In this document: one piece after another, positions 33,173 through 44,310 of the stretch
Layout of the letters: each line of letters starts with the position of its first letter
Numbering within the stretch: the stretch's first letter is position 1
Assembly: GCA_018340375.1 (NCBI GenBank)
Contig: JAFFJZ010000049.1
Location: 1,674,001 to 1,738,000, forward strand
Length of the DNA: 64,000 bases
Reading direction: 5' to 3'
From: Gonatopus flavifemur
Lineage: Eukaryota > Arthropoda > Insecta > Hymenoptera > Dryinidae
Made by a program: the position numbers and the translations under genes
Notes under the pieces: model-generated
Seen by the model: the letters and a program-made list of their open reading frames with translations, nothing else
What the model was told of the DNA's origin: nothing
Database searches by the model: none

Positions 33173-33750
33173 ATCGATCGGTCTATATTCCACGGAGACA
33201 AAGTTTCGAAATTTTTTTATCAATTCGTCAAAGGGTTTGATGGAATTTGCAAGTATACTTTTTTAAAAAACATTCCTCCGAAGTGATTTCATTTTTCATT
33301 TCAGTATATTGCGAATCGATCGCTCTTCATTCGATGGACACAAGTTTCTGAAATTTTTTCCATCAATTTGTCACAGGAATTGATGGATTTGCAAGTCCAC
33401 TCTTTCAAAAACGTTCCTTCGAAGTGATATTCATTGTTTTCCTTTTCAGAAGATTTCGAATCGATCGGTCTATATTCCACGGAGACAAAGTTTCGAAATT
33501 TTTCTATCAATTCGTCAGAGGGTTTGATGGAATTTGCAAGTGAACTGTTTCGAAAACGTTTCTCCGAAGTGATTTAATTTTTCATTCCATTAGATTTCGA
33601 ATCGATCGGTCTTTATTCGATGGACACAAATTTTTGAAATTTTTTCATCAATTTGTCACAGGAATTGCAAGTAAACTTTTTCAAAAACGTTCCTCTGAAG
33701 TGCTATTGATTTCTCATTTCAGAAGATTCTGCATCGATCAATCTACACAG
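33173..33750 (-). repeat. Minisatellite in the right arm, unit about 143 bp, four units
   Basis: The inverse of the left-arm array. GATCGGTC-type unit boundaries occur near 33177, 33319, 33465, 33605 and 33741, giving four units against three on the left. Confidence 0.82.
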
Positions 33751-34228
33751 TGAAAAAAATTCCGTCATTGTGTAAAACAGGAGTACGTGCCAAAATTCAA
33801 GTGTTGAATATTTAACTACGTGTCAAAATTCAAGTGTTGAATATTTAACACTTTTGTGTGTTCATTTAACACACTGATCAAATGCTGTTCGATCGATTCA
33901 TTTTCAACACATTGAAATGTCATTCGAGTTCAAATTAACACTTTGTGAGTGTCACTCTGGAATCAACACACGTTGAGTGTGAAGAAAAATGGTTAACATT
34001 CGCTTGTGTGTTGAATTTGACGAAAAATTTTTTACTGTGTATATCTCATGGACACGAATATTTGGGAAATTTCCAATCGACTCGAACCTGTACTTGGTCA
34101 AATCCGCAAGTGCATTCTGAAAGATCAGGATTATTGATAACATGACGATGTAATGACATAAAAAATAATAATCGGATGTGAAATTTAATTATTCACCAGA
34201 GAGATGACAAAAAAAAATGAAATGTCTT

Positions 34229-34296
34229 TCACACAGAATCGAACCCGACCGTTCTTTCGCAAGAACCATGTCTTTTGCCGCTGGGCTATGGGGTCT
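34229..34296 (-). other. tRNA-like sequence in the right arm
   Basis: On the minus strand it has a better A box than its left-arm partner, TAGCCCAGCGGC, and the same B box GGTTCGATTCT. Otherwise it is nearly identical to 24783-24851. It is likely a tRNA-derived relic present before or during arm formation. Confidence 0.5.
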
Positions 34297-35177
34297 TGTG
34301 ATATTTCGATCCACATACTACGTCTATGAAGTAATGCAGCGAAGGAAAGAGACTGATAGTGCGTGAAATGAAGGAATATCAATTTCAACGCTCAAATCTA
34401 ATTATTCAGTCCATTGAAAATAATTTGCACTCAATCGATTGAATATTCAGTCTTATTATTTTGATGTTGATCAACATCTGATAATCGATGTTGATTTGAT
34501 TATCCTCATTGAAATATCATAGTGATCTGTGGAAATTAATTCATCAGGGAACATTATGGAATTCACCGCAGGACATTTATCATAGATCCCCAAACTATCT
34601 TAGAATTTTTCAACCATCGATTGATTGACAATTTCAATGAAATTCATTGCAAAATCATCAAGATTTAAAATAATGATTAGAAATGCGTAACTATTAGAAA
34701 ATTTTTATGCAATACATACAGGAGTTCTTGAAAGCTTCATATCAGTTATAAGAATAACCAATAATTTCATAAAATTCATGAAAAATAAATAATAATTGAA
34801 AAAAAAACGAAAAAAATATCGAAGGGCCCTGGCCGAGAATTGCCCGGGGTGCCGGGTAAGTCAGTTCGATACTGATTACAATAAAATTGTCGCTTGGAGG
34901 AGGAAAAGCGGTGAAACTTTTCGGTAAGTCGACCGCATGTGCTTTAAACTTTTTCCGATCTTGCACGGAGTTAGCCGATCGTAAAACATATTGAGAAGAC
35001 AAAGACCGACGGATAGTTGGTTCTCTCTCGATTGTCCGAGTCGACTCGAAGTGAACTGACCGGTTCCGAATCACATGAATACGGGTTTCAATGTGTGCGT
35101 ACACCCGGCTGGAATGGCGGGGACGAGAAATGGTCAGAGGGTAAATCGACTCGGTCGACCAAATGCTGGCATCACTG

Positions 35178-35348
35178 ATCGTTACCTGTACTCTTTTCTT
35201 CTCTCTCATCTCTTGAATTTCTTCCCGTTGCATTTTCCAACCCTTTGTTCTCTTTTGATTCCATTGTTAATTGTCTTCTTGTCTTTCTCATTCTTTTAAC
35301 TATTCTCATTCCTAATCTATTCGTTGTGTCGGTATTTGATACCGTTAC
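35178..35348 (-). repeat. Inverted Gypsy-tail copy, second part
   Basis: The reverse complement of about 22344-22511 (GTAACGGTATCAAATACC, then AGAAAGACAAGAAG and GCAACGGGAAGAAATTCA), about 88% alike by eye. It begins with the hAT target duplication ATCGTTAC, and its missing continuation is at 23737-23894. Confidence 0.85.
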
Positions 35349-35524
35349 AGGCTCAAACTGATTTCCCCATGACTACGTTGAGAGGGGAGCGGGGGAGTGT
35401 GTTGAAAAAGCATCTTTCAGGATTCATAATGAGTTGTTTCAAACTAAATTGGCCTGTTCAAACATTTTTACTCAAGAGTTTGCAGTATGGGAATCCTCCA
35501 CTTGAGACCCTTCATATTCACCCA

Positions 35525-35713
35525 CCCACTGGACAAAATGCTGCGGAACGTTTCTGAAACGTCCTAGAGACTATCAATGTCCTAGCATTGTAAAATTTCA
35601 GCTGAAACGTTTCAATATAACATCTCTGAAACGTTTCTGAAACATGAACATGAACCGAAATGAGCAGTCTCTGGGATGTTCCAGAAAGGTTTGGCAACAT
35701 TATGTTCAGTGGG
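35525..35713. mobile_element. MITE, 189 bp
   Basis: The ends CCCACTGGACAAAATGCTGC and GCAACATTATGTTCAGTGGG are imperfect inverted repeats (17 of 20). The interior has repeated GAAACGTTTC palindromes. There is no coding capacity. I cannot assign the superfamily; a clear target duplication is not visible. Confidence 0.6.
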
Positions 35714-35852
35714 CACACAACCCAAGCATGCTTCAAATGCTTTAGCTGACGAATGAATATGTGCATATTGAATTTCACATTGTGATATAAAAAAAATACT
35801 ACTGACGAAATATGAAGTGGGAATATGTGTGTTTCAGTTCAGTTAGTATCAC

Positions 35853-36367
35853 ACACTGAGGGAAAAATTATATCAAATGAATGTATTGTCTTGAATACTG
35901 CCAAGAATCCACATAGCATGGAGAGTTCTAAAAGATATCTTGCGATAAGCATTCGAAAAGATATCATATAGTATTGTGAAAGATATCATATAGTATTGTG
36001 AAAGATATCATATAGTATTGTAAAAGATGTCTAATGCAGCACAATGAGAACAATTTGAAAATTCCGTTGTTCTTCAAAAATAACGGAGTCCTCAAATTAT
36101 TCCTTTTGTGTTGCATACGACATCTTTCGGAATAATATATAAGATACCTTTTCGAATGCTTCGTCTGCAAGAACATTCTTGCTGTGTGGGAAGATATTTT
36201 CTTGATTCAAGTACATTTTCTTTTGAAATCAACAAATATTCTCTCAATTGAGGCGAATGATTTCGGATTTAAATGAAAATGTACTTGAATCAAGAACATA
36301 TCTTCTTGGCAGTATTGAAGGCAATACATTATTGACTCAATACAATTTTCCAACTTTTTCCTCAGTG
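35853..36367. mobile_element. MITE-like element with internal 22-bp tandem repeat
   Basis: The ends are CACTGAGGGAAAAATT and the inverse of CACTGAGGAAAAAGTT. Further in, CAATACATT/AATGTATTG and CTTGGCAGTATT/AATACTGCCAAG pair across the element. A unit AAAGATATCATATAGTATTGTG is repeated three times around 35957-36024. No coding frame is supported. Confidence 0.6.
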
Positions 36368-36920
36368 CAGGTTGCTGTACACTGTCATGAAATTATGGTG
36401 CAATAAAAGAAGGTGTGCTCTCGTGTGAATGTAGTATGAAGTGGTGCATTGCAATCCAATGATATGACGGTATGGTGGAGAAAATTTATATTATGGTGTG
36501 AATATAGTGTGACGCGTTGTACTTGTATGGTAGTGCAATGTAATGGAATAATGGTGTAGTGGTAGTGTTCTCGAGTTACAGTGAAAAAATGTGTTACTAA
36601 CCAGATGTGATGTGAAGTATTATAGTGGAATCTAGTGACATGACGGTGCAGTGATAGTGTTGTCGAAGAGTTATATTGTAATCGGTGCAGTGAAATTCAA
36701 TGGAATAACGCTACAACGTGCAACACTATTTAGTACTATGTATTATGAATTAGTTTACAATGACATCCATGATTCGATACTGAAAGATCCTGGATATGAG
36801 CTAAATTTCATGTACAAAGAAGGCTTCTACTGTTCCAATCGCTGCAAGATGTAGCACTGATTATAATTGAAATTTCGCCATATCCCGGTGCTTTTTATTG
36901 ATCCAGATTCATAGAATGAT

Positions 36921-37136
36921 CCCAGATAGCAATTTAACCTTGCTGCAATGTTGTCAGGCAAACTTGTGACAAGGTTGATATAAGCCTCCTAGTTGACACA
37001 CGACAAGGGTACAAGCTTACAAAACCCTTGCAGCAGGGCTGTAGCAACCTTACACTGACAAGGTTGACAATAACAAGCCAAAAACAATCGAATGACAAGT
37101 GTGACAGGGTTATGACAAGCCTACATGTTATCTGGG
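36921..37136. mobile_element. MITE, 216 bp
   Basis: Terminal CCCAGATAGCA and TGTTATCTGGG are inverted repeats. The interior is built from repeats of ACAAG(G)TTGACA/AACCTTGTCA type. Non-coding. Confidence 0.6.
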
Positions 37137-38572
37137 ATGTGGTTTCATTAAAAAAAAATAGACAATGTGAAAAAACACAACATTAAAAATAATTGATTTT
37201 AATTCTAATGAAAATCAAGATGACAGATAGGACATATTTATGAGAAGAACATGAACTTGAGAGCAGACAGAAAAGCAGACATGTGCAATGAAAATTGGGA
37301 CAGAAGAAAGTAGATGATAAAGTCTTAGAAACCACTAAACAATGGATGATAATATAGGGTGTGAAACACAACTGAACCAATTATATTCTTTTTGTTCATA
37401 TTTAGTATGGAAAAGTTCAATATACTACAGTGGAATAGAATTGGATGTGAAGTGATGTGAGGTGTGATGTGTTCAATGTCGAGGTGAAGAAAACTTGTGT
37501 GCTCCTTGTAATGGATTCCCAGCAAACACTGTGATCAGGTTCTTTGAAGGACCAACATTGGCAGTGCTGGGGAAATGCTGGCATTGGTGAATATGTATTG
37601 GGCCTTTACAGGATTTGCAATGACACTCGATACATTGTTCTCCATCGAAGGGCCAGTAATGGCATCACGTTCATTTCTGATGCCAGGAAATTACGGCAGA
37701 ATTGTAATGACCCGATATGTTGCTAATAATGGCTCCCCGTATTATCGTACTGCCATCTGTTGCGGTTCTTATGAACTTTGTTGTTGTTGGTTTCATAATA
37801 GATGATCAAACCCATCCCATCAAATCAATATTTTATGAGAATTCTTCATTCATTCGAGAATGAATTTCCATATTTTACATTGAAAATAACATCATACCTA
37901 ATATCGTGTATCGAGTGAATCATGCAGGTTTCATTTTATTGGACTATCTTGTAAGGTGATGTGAATAAACAAAGTGATTAGGTTACGTTATTCACTATTC
38001 AATAACAACACATGAGAACATTTCGTCAAACTTTGAGTAGTATAGACGTCGTCACCCGACAAAAAACTTGTTCGTGATGAAGATATTCTTTCCAACATTT
38101 GATTCAGTGTAAAAGTGGGAATGAATCAGTGTGTGGTTCCAAGTACCGTATATTCATGATCAGGATATATTTTCAATAATTTTTCATTCACTACAACGCC
38201 AATCAGTGCTCCAACGAGAACAAAGGACTGGCAGCAGCGCGTCAACGACTTCTGAACGTGATCATGAATGTGCAGCATTCCCAGGAGCGGTAGAAGTTTG
38301 GATGGGTGACCGTGGTCACAAAGAATTTCTCAGGATTCTTCCACGTTGGATTACAACGACATGTTTGAGGATGAGAAAATCATTGCGGATGAATACCATT
38401 CATCCAATAAATGTTTTTCTTTCATTTTATAGTCTTCAATAGATTCATGTTGGGATTGTTCGGTTTGTGGAAACAAGTGGATGGTCTGAACAGGAATTCC
38501 TGAATTGCAGTCAATCATTTTTCCACATATTCTCTACATATTTCCTATATATTGTTTCAAGTATGTGTTATA
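37137..38572. other. No gene recognised
   Basis: The frames at 37183-37525 (minus), 37544-37805 (plus) and 38131-38442 (plus) do not match a family I know. There is a repetitive stretch near 37540-37790 with TGCTGG/CCAGCA words. No splice-matched exons were found. Confidence 0.35.
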
Positions 38573-40891
38573 CAGGGTGTCCCATTTTAATTTTTACATC
38601 GGAATAACTCAAAAACGAGGAGTTTTGGAGGAAAATGGTTCGAACAAAAGTTGTGAGATTCCGAAGGGGACATCTGATGTGACCTTGACTTTGGCCTCGG
38701 ATCTCAACTTCAAGGTCATTCAGAGGCCAACTTTTGTTTCTTGAATGAAATCCCGTATTTTTGACTGCAGATTCAGATTTGACGTTGAAAAACAAGAAAC
38801 TTTTGTCTGAACCATTTTCCCGAATTTCGCACAGATGGCGCTCTAATCGATAAGGAATGAGTTTTATTAAACACTCGTATTGCTTTCTGTGTGAAACGAC
38901 ATTTAACTCTCCAGTATTTTTTTCAGCTTCTGAGGATTACCGTCGCCATTAGAGTTACCCAATGTGCACCACAAGGAGGTTGAGCGATCGGATCTTGCAC
39001 ATCTTTGTGGCCCTGAAAATTTGATGAAACCCCATAAGTAAAAATCCGAAGTGGTAAGATTCGGAGACCCAGCTGGGATTTTCCATCGACCAATATTGAC
39101 AATTATGTCTCGTCGTAGTACCGTTACTGTGAATTGTTGCCAAACACAAGTACACAACAATACTTGTGTTTATCATGAACAAGAAAGTTCATACTAGAGC
39201 ATTGTTTACAAACATAAGTGAAACGGAATGTTCAATGTCCTTCATTCATTCACAAATTCTTTTCGATATACGATTCAAACTTGAAGAAGATCTTTGATCA
39301 GTATTGTGAAGGTCTCAATACCATGGATCATCTTTGGGGTGAAATACTTGATATTCTCCTGACACTAGGGGAATGTCGACGTAATTACGCTGCAGCATTA
39401 AAATTGTATGGAGAGAGGTATCCAAATAGACGCCAGCCTTCACTTCAGGCGATACGCTCAATAGAAAGACGAGTTAGAAGAATGAATATCCCACGGGTCA
39501 GAAGGCGTTATAATGGAGATCGTATGGATGCACGCTCAGTAGCCGTTTTAGGAATGGTGCACCTGAATCCTCACGTTAGTACCAGAGAAATCCAGCACCA
39601 ATGAGGTATCCCAAGATCAACGGCACACCGCATACTAAGATCTGGTAAATATCATCCTTATCACATTACATTGGTGCAAGCATTGAGTAAAGATGATCTT
39701 AGACGTAGGGTTGAATTCGGTCAATGGGCCTCGGAGCAACCGCCTGGTTTTTTCAATTACGTGATGTTTAGTGATGAGGCAACGTTCCGCAGTAACGGTG
39801 TTATGAACAGACATAATTGTCATTATTGGTGAATTGAAAATCCCAGATGGCATCGACAAGTTGACAATCAACATCGCTGGACTCTGAATGTGTGGTGTGG
39901 GATTTTGAATGGTCAAATCATTGGTCCTTATTTCTTCCAACATACTGTTAGGAAGGAAAATCATCTGCAATTGATTCGGGACGAATTACCAAGGATGTTG
40001 GAGGACGTTGATCTCTACACACGGAACAGGATGTGGTTTCAACATGATGGGGCACCACCTGATAACGCTGCAATTATCATAAATCTCTTAAACACATCTT
40101 ACCCACACAGATGGATTGGTCGCGGTGGATACATTGCCTGGCCGGCTAGGTCTCCGGATCTCACCCCTCTGGATTTTTACTTATGAGGTTTCATCAAAGA
40201 TGTAGTTTATGAAAGACCACCAACGACCAGAGATAACATGAAACGCCGAATACGAACTGTCTGCCGAACAATTTCACGTCATGTGCTTTTGTCGTTAGGA
40301 CCACATTTTCAGAGACGAATGACGTTATGCCAACAGGTCAACGGTGCAAATATCTAACATTTGATACGGTGAATTTCCATACATATTGCAGAGCGTTTGT
40401 CGTGAGAAATTACACACCTCTACAGTCCAGACAATCGGCCCTTTTCAGGGCCACATAGATGTGCTGAATCCGATCGCTCAACCTCCTCGTGGTGCACATT
40501 GGGTAACTCTTATGGCGTCGGTAATCCTCAGAAGCTGAAAAAAAAACACTGGAGAGTTAAATGCCGTTTTACACGGAAAGCAATACGAGTGTTTAATAAA
40601 ACTCATTTTTTATCGATTAGAGCGCCATCTGTGCGAAATTCGGAAAAATGGTTCAGACAAAAGGTTCTTGTTTTTCAACGTCAAATCTGAATCTGCAGTC
40701 AAAAATACGGGATTTTATTCAAGAAACAAAAGTTGGCCTCTGAATGACCTTGAAGTTGAGATCCGAGGCCAAAGTCAAGGTCACCATCAGATGTCCCCTT
40801 CGGAATCTCACAACTTTTGTTCGAAATATTTTCCTCCAAAACTCCTTGTTTTTTAGTTATTCCGATATAAAAATTAAAATGGGACACCTTG
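38573..40891 (+). mobile_element. DD41D element 2 with about 450-bp inverted ends
   Basis: Begins CAGGGTGTCCCATTTTAATT after TA and ends with the inverse before TA (40892-40893), with one change in the tip (CCTTG for CCCTG). The inverted ends match inward to about 39022 and from about 40438, including the TCAACCTCCT(C/T)GTGGTGCACA block. It encloses one transposase pseudogene. The ends differ from element 1 beyond CAGGGTG, so this is a separate family. Confidence 0.9.
39323..40370 (+). pseudogene. DD41D transposase with four in-frame stops and no frameshift
   Basis: The frame starts MDHLWGEILDILLTLGECRR and stays in register to about 40370. TGA codons replace residues at 39602 (after EIQHQ), 39829 (after CHYW) and 40184 (the Trp of FYLWGF). 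A TAA lies near 40353, close to the end. The catalytic blocks FSDEATF, FQHDGAPPDNA and PDLTPLDFYL are all present with 41-residue spacing between the second and third Asp. A pseudogene with only nonsense changes and no indels is unusual. Cutting and pasting of its element is no longer possible from this copy. Confidence 0.85.
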
Positions 40892-41004
40892 TATATTGAA
40901 TACTATTGTAGAATTCAATACCCACGATGGTCATGCCCTCTTCTCGTTCCTCATCTCGAGAGGCCTGAAATGATCCTACAGCCCCGGGTGTCAAAAACTC
41001 TTAA

Positions 41005-41222
41005 CCCTCAGACTGCACACCTCAAATTGATCTATATTTTGACACAAAACATTCAACTTGGATTCACAATTTTTCACTTGTTTGAAAGGTGGTACTAATT
41101 CATCAATTCACACTTAACCTTCTCTTTTTAAAGATGTCTACGTTGAAACGTACCATATTTTCAAATTCCGCATGTTTCAAATATTTACCGAGTCACGCTA
41201 ACCCATGTTTGCAGTCTGAGGG
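41005..41222. mobile_element. piggyBac-type MITE flanked by TTAA
   Basis: TTAA lies at 41001-41004 and 41223-41226, the invariant target duplication of piggyBac elements. The element starts CCCTCAGACTGCA and ends TGCAGTCTGAGGG, a perfect 13-bp inverted repeat. At 218 bp it has no coding capacity. A related single end, CACTGAGGGTTAA, occurs near 41595-41607. Confidence 0.82.
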
Positions 41223-41226
41223 TTAA

Positions 41227-43480
41227 TCAATACCTGTACTCAGGCTGAATTTCTGCTACATTTTCTCCTCGTAATATAAAAATCAGGACATAAATGGATG
41301 ATCTGTTTTAATCAAAATGTTAATTGTACAAGGAAACAGCTGGTTCTAGAATCTAGGGGAAAACCTTCTTCCCCTTCTGAGAAAGCCCAGAATCCGCTGA
41401 AACACCGTTTTTCAGAAGGAAGGAATTTGGGTTTTCCCAAATATCACTTTCGACCTTTAAGTTCAATCAGTTTACTACAAAAAACATCTAAACCATTTCC
41501 ATAAGAGTACATGGTTATTTAGATATTCCTTGATGAAAATAGCGCGGGGACAAGTCAGCCCCATATGCACTTGATGATTTGCTACGAAGGTGTGTACACT
41601 GAGGGTTAATTATGATTTGATGAATTATTTTGGAGTTCACCTTCTCGAGTGAAGTCTGTGGAACTGGAAACATGGTTGAAAGAGGATTTCATAATTTGAT
41701 TACTAAATTGTGTCAATACGGGATTCAAAGTTCTGCAGCATAGCCAGATTTAAATATGAACAAAGCTCGTGAATGCCGGGAGTCTCAATTATTAGGCAGG
41801 CCTCATCTAGCGAAGATTTTCAAAATGACGATACTTCATCGATCGGTATCAACGGTTCGTAAGAATGAAACGGAGAGAAAAAAGGGCGCCCTTCAAAGAA
41901 AGGCCTTGAATCAGTATAATGATGCAACCCTAACAGCAAAATATGTCTGTGGAACGTTTTCTGAATCTTCAAGAATTCTCCTTTTCGTTTGATAAACATT
42001 CTATGAACGTTATAGTACTATGTTGTATTGTCTGGGAGGGGCCGCGATAGACCTGAATCTGTATGTTCATTCATACCAAGTGAATAAATTTCGTTCGGAA
42101 TTGCCAAATTCGAACATCCTGTCAAGACGTAGCAATAAAGTTTTGGTCAGTTTTGGATTGGATATCCCAGTTGTGGATTCCAAACAGAAGCATCGTAGAA
42201 TTTGCTGTCAGTGTCTGACAGGATATTTGGATTTGGCAATTCCGGACAGAATCAGGTATGAAGTTTTTCAGTTTCTGACCGAATTGCCAGAGACAAAAAC
42301 CGCTCCCTTCCAAAAGTGAATTTTTACTTCCTGTCTAGAGTGAAATTCTCACTCCGATGAAGTGAAAATCCACTCCTATGGAATGAAAATATAGGAAGTA
42401 CATAAGTGTACTCTTCGATCATTGGAGTAGCCGATGTACTTGCCACCTGAATGGTCAATTCATTTTGTTTATAAGTCACAAACAAAGACTTGGCTTGGAA
42501 AATGTGACATGGAAAGAGTGTTCAGTTTTGTTCTAGGAATCTCCCCTCAAGAGGAGAGAGGTGTTTCCTGTGACATTTCGTGACGTGACATGTTCACATT
42601 AGTGAAGGCCTGATGAGTCCTCTTCAAGTATATCATAAGGTCTTGCCCTGGTGAAAAAATGTATATAAAAATAGCTGAAATTTGCAAGGGTTTTCATTCA
42701 AGAAGTTTTCACGTGATTTCAAAGGGGTTCCTAGTTTTTCAGATTGTTCCAAAGGTTTTCAGAGTCTTTCATAGTTCTTGAGTGACATTCAGACCTTTTC
42801 AATGGCATTCTAAAAAACTGACGGAGCTTTTCAAGAGAAATTTCCTCCTTTAGTGTGGCCAGGTTCGAAAAAAAATAGGAAACAGATGGAATCAACTCTA
42901 GGCGCGGCTACTTCCATTATATGAATGAGACAACAGGTGTTGAATGAACGTACATTTTTCCCCTCAGAATTTTTTAAGTTCAATTCAGATTTTCAGTAAG
43001 CTACCCTCGGCGGCTTCTGAAGTGAACTTGAATCTTGAATGAAATTTAGGCTTCCTCTTCATCACAAAGTGATGAATACGAATCCTGATGTATGGAATCC
43101 CTCTTCCTGTGATAGGTTTTCAAACTGTGATCATTCATAGAGTGAAACAATTAATCTTATCCAGTCTTACCATTTTCGTCCAGGTGACAGAATTGATCCC
43201 AGATGGTGGAATTTACGAGGGTAACTACGTTTTGAGGAATGTTATAGTAACAGCGAAAACACCAGCAAAATTGGCCCGAATGTTGCTGGACCTCATATTC
43301 ACGGAGGAAGCCATTTTAAAATGTTCGTTGATGGGGAAAGAATGCAAGGAAACTGAATCACGATCAAGACTACAGAAAGAAGGGAAGGATGCTTTATTGT
43401 GTAAGATATTGCAATCCCAAATCAAAAAATATTCATTCAAGCAGCGAATCCGTATAATTGTTTGCAGTGTAATGTATTAT
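41227..43480. other. No gene recognised; includes a palindromic repeat
   Basis: Frames at 41298-41504, 41756-41992, 42020-42319 and 43088-43489 (plus) are not recognisable proteins. At 42093-42128 and 42212-42248 lie inverted blocks (GGAATTGCCAAATTCGAACA and its partner with TTTGGCAATTCCGGA), a small foldback or MITE. The rest is AT-rich with no clear signals. Confidence 0.4.
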
Positions 43481-43481
43481 A

Positions 43482-44053
43482 CAGGGTGAGTCAGAGCTGT
43501 GTAGATCCCTTGGAATTCATAATTTTGAGGAGGTTCTGAGTCGACTTTTCCTATGAAAAATTTTGATCTGACCCTTGGATTTGGGGATATGAGCGTTTTA
43601 AAATTTTTAGGAAAACCCTAATATTGCAAAAATAGTCTATCTTATACATTTGAATCCAACAACATTCGCTGAGTTAGATCGCGGCGTATCTCAGGGAAGG
43701 AACTTACACCAATCTAGCGTTCCCCAATCCCAAACTACAGCATTTTGAAATTTTTTGTGTCTTTACCAATCAGAATTCAATGACTTTGAATCATTATAAC
43801 TCTACAACAGAAGATGCTAGATAAGTTGAATTTTTTTCCCAGAGATACGTCTTGACCTGACTTAGCGAATTCTGTTGGATTCAAATGTGTGAGACGGACT
43901 ACTGCTGAAATATTGGTTTTTTTCTAAAAATTAGAAAACGCTAATATCTCAAAATCTAAGGGTCAGATGAAAATTTGTCAAAGGAAAAATCGACTCGGAA
44001 TCTAGTCAAAGTTACGCCTTCCAAAGGATGTCTACAATTTCTGACTCACCTTG
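43482..44053. mobile_element. Non-autonomous palindromic element with DD41D-like ends
   Basis: Opens CAGGGTGAGTCAGAG and closes CTGACTCACCTTG, with TA on both sides. The inverted arms cover most of its 572 bp (for example GATCTGACCCTTGGATTT against AAATCTAAGGGTCAGAT). No transposase. The CAGGGTG tip and TA target match the neighbouring DD41D elements, so one of them may mobilise it. Confidence 0.75.
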
Positions 44054-44310
44054 TATAGCAACCTGTGGTGGAATACATCGAAATATATTCGAAAAATTAT
44101 ACACGGATCCTATGTAATTTTTTTCCATAAATTGGGAAGGAATTGAAGATGGAATTTTTTGGTTCCAGCCTTTGTACGATATCAAAGTAGAAAACAAGAG
44201 TGACCGATAGTGCCCGATCAGCTCATTCGCCGGAGTCTGCAATCAAAATTGAGCGAAATACGACAAACCGTGCAATTGAACAAAAAATAGAATGTTGAAA
44301 TGATGTTATA

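Larger units (their letters stand above)
23895..35177 (+). mobile_element. Giant hAT-type transposon with inverted arms of about 2.4-2.5 kb
   Basis: The left end reads CAGTGATGCCAGCATTTGG and the right end is its inverse. ATCGTTAC lies immediately outside both (23887-23894 and 35178-35185), a perfect 8-bp target duplication as hAT elements make. CAGnG-type tips also fit hAT. The inverted arms run far inward: left 23895 to about 26250 (with blocks to about 27145), right about 32500-35177. Similarity by eye is about nine bases in ten over the outer part. The centre holds a hAT transposase frame at 28011-30374. The flanks outside the duplication rejoin into one Gypsy-tail copy, proving the boundaries. 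At 11.3 kb it is far larger than most hAT elements (usually 2.5-5 kb). Confidence 0.88.
32645..35177 (-). repeat. Right inverted arm of the giant hAT element
   Basis: It is the reverse complement of the left arm, reaching the terminal CAGTGATGCC tip at 35177. It carries half of the nested MITE (32650-32850), a four-unit minisatellite, the TGTGTT-rich block, the tRNA-like sequence and the GC-richer subterminal block. Relative to the left arm it lacks about 700 bp (left 26250-26930). Confidence 0.85.
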
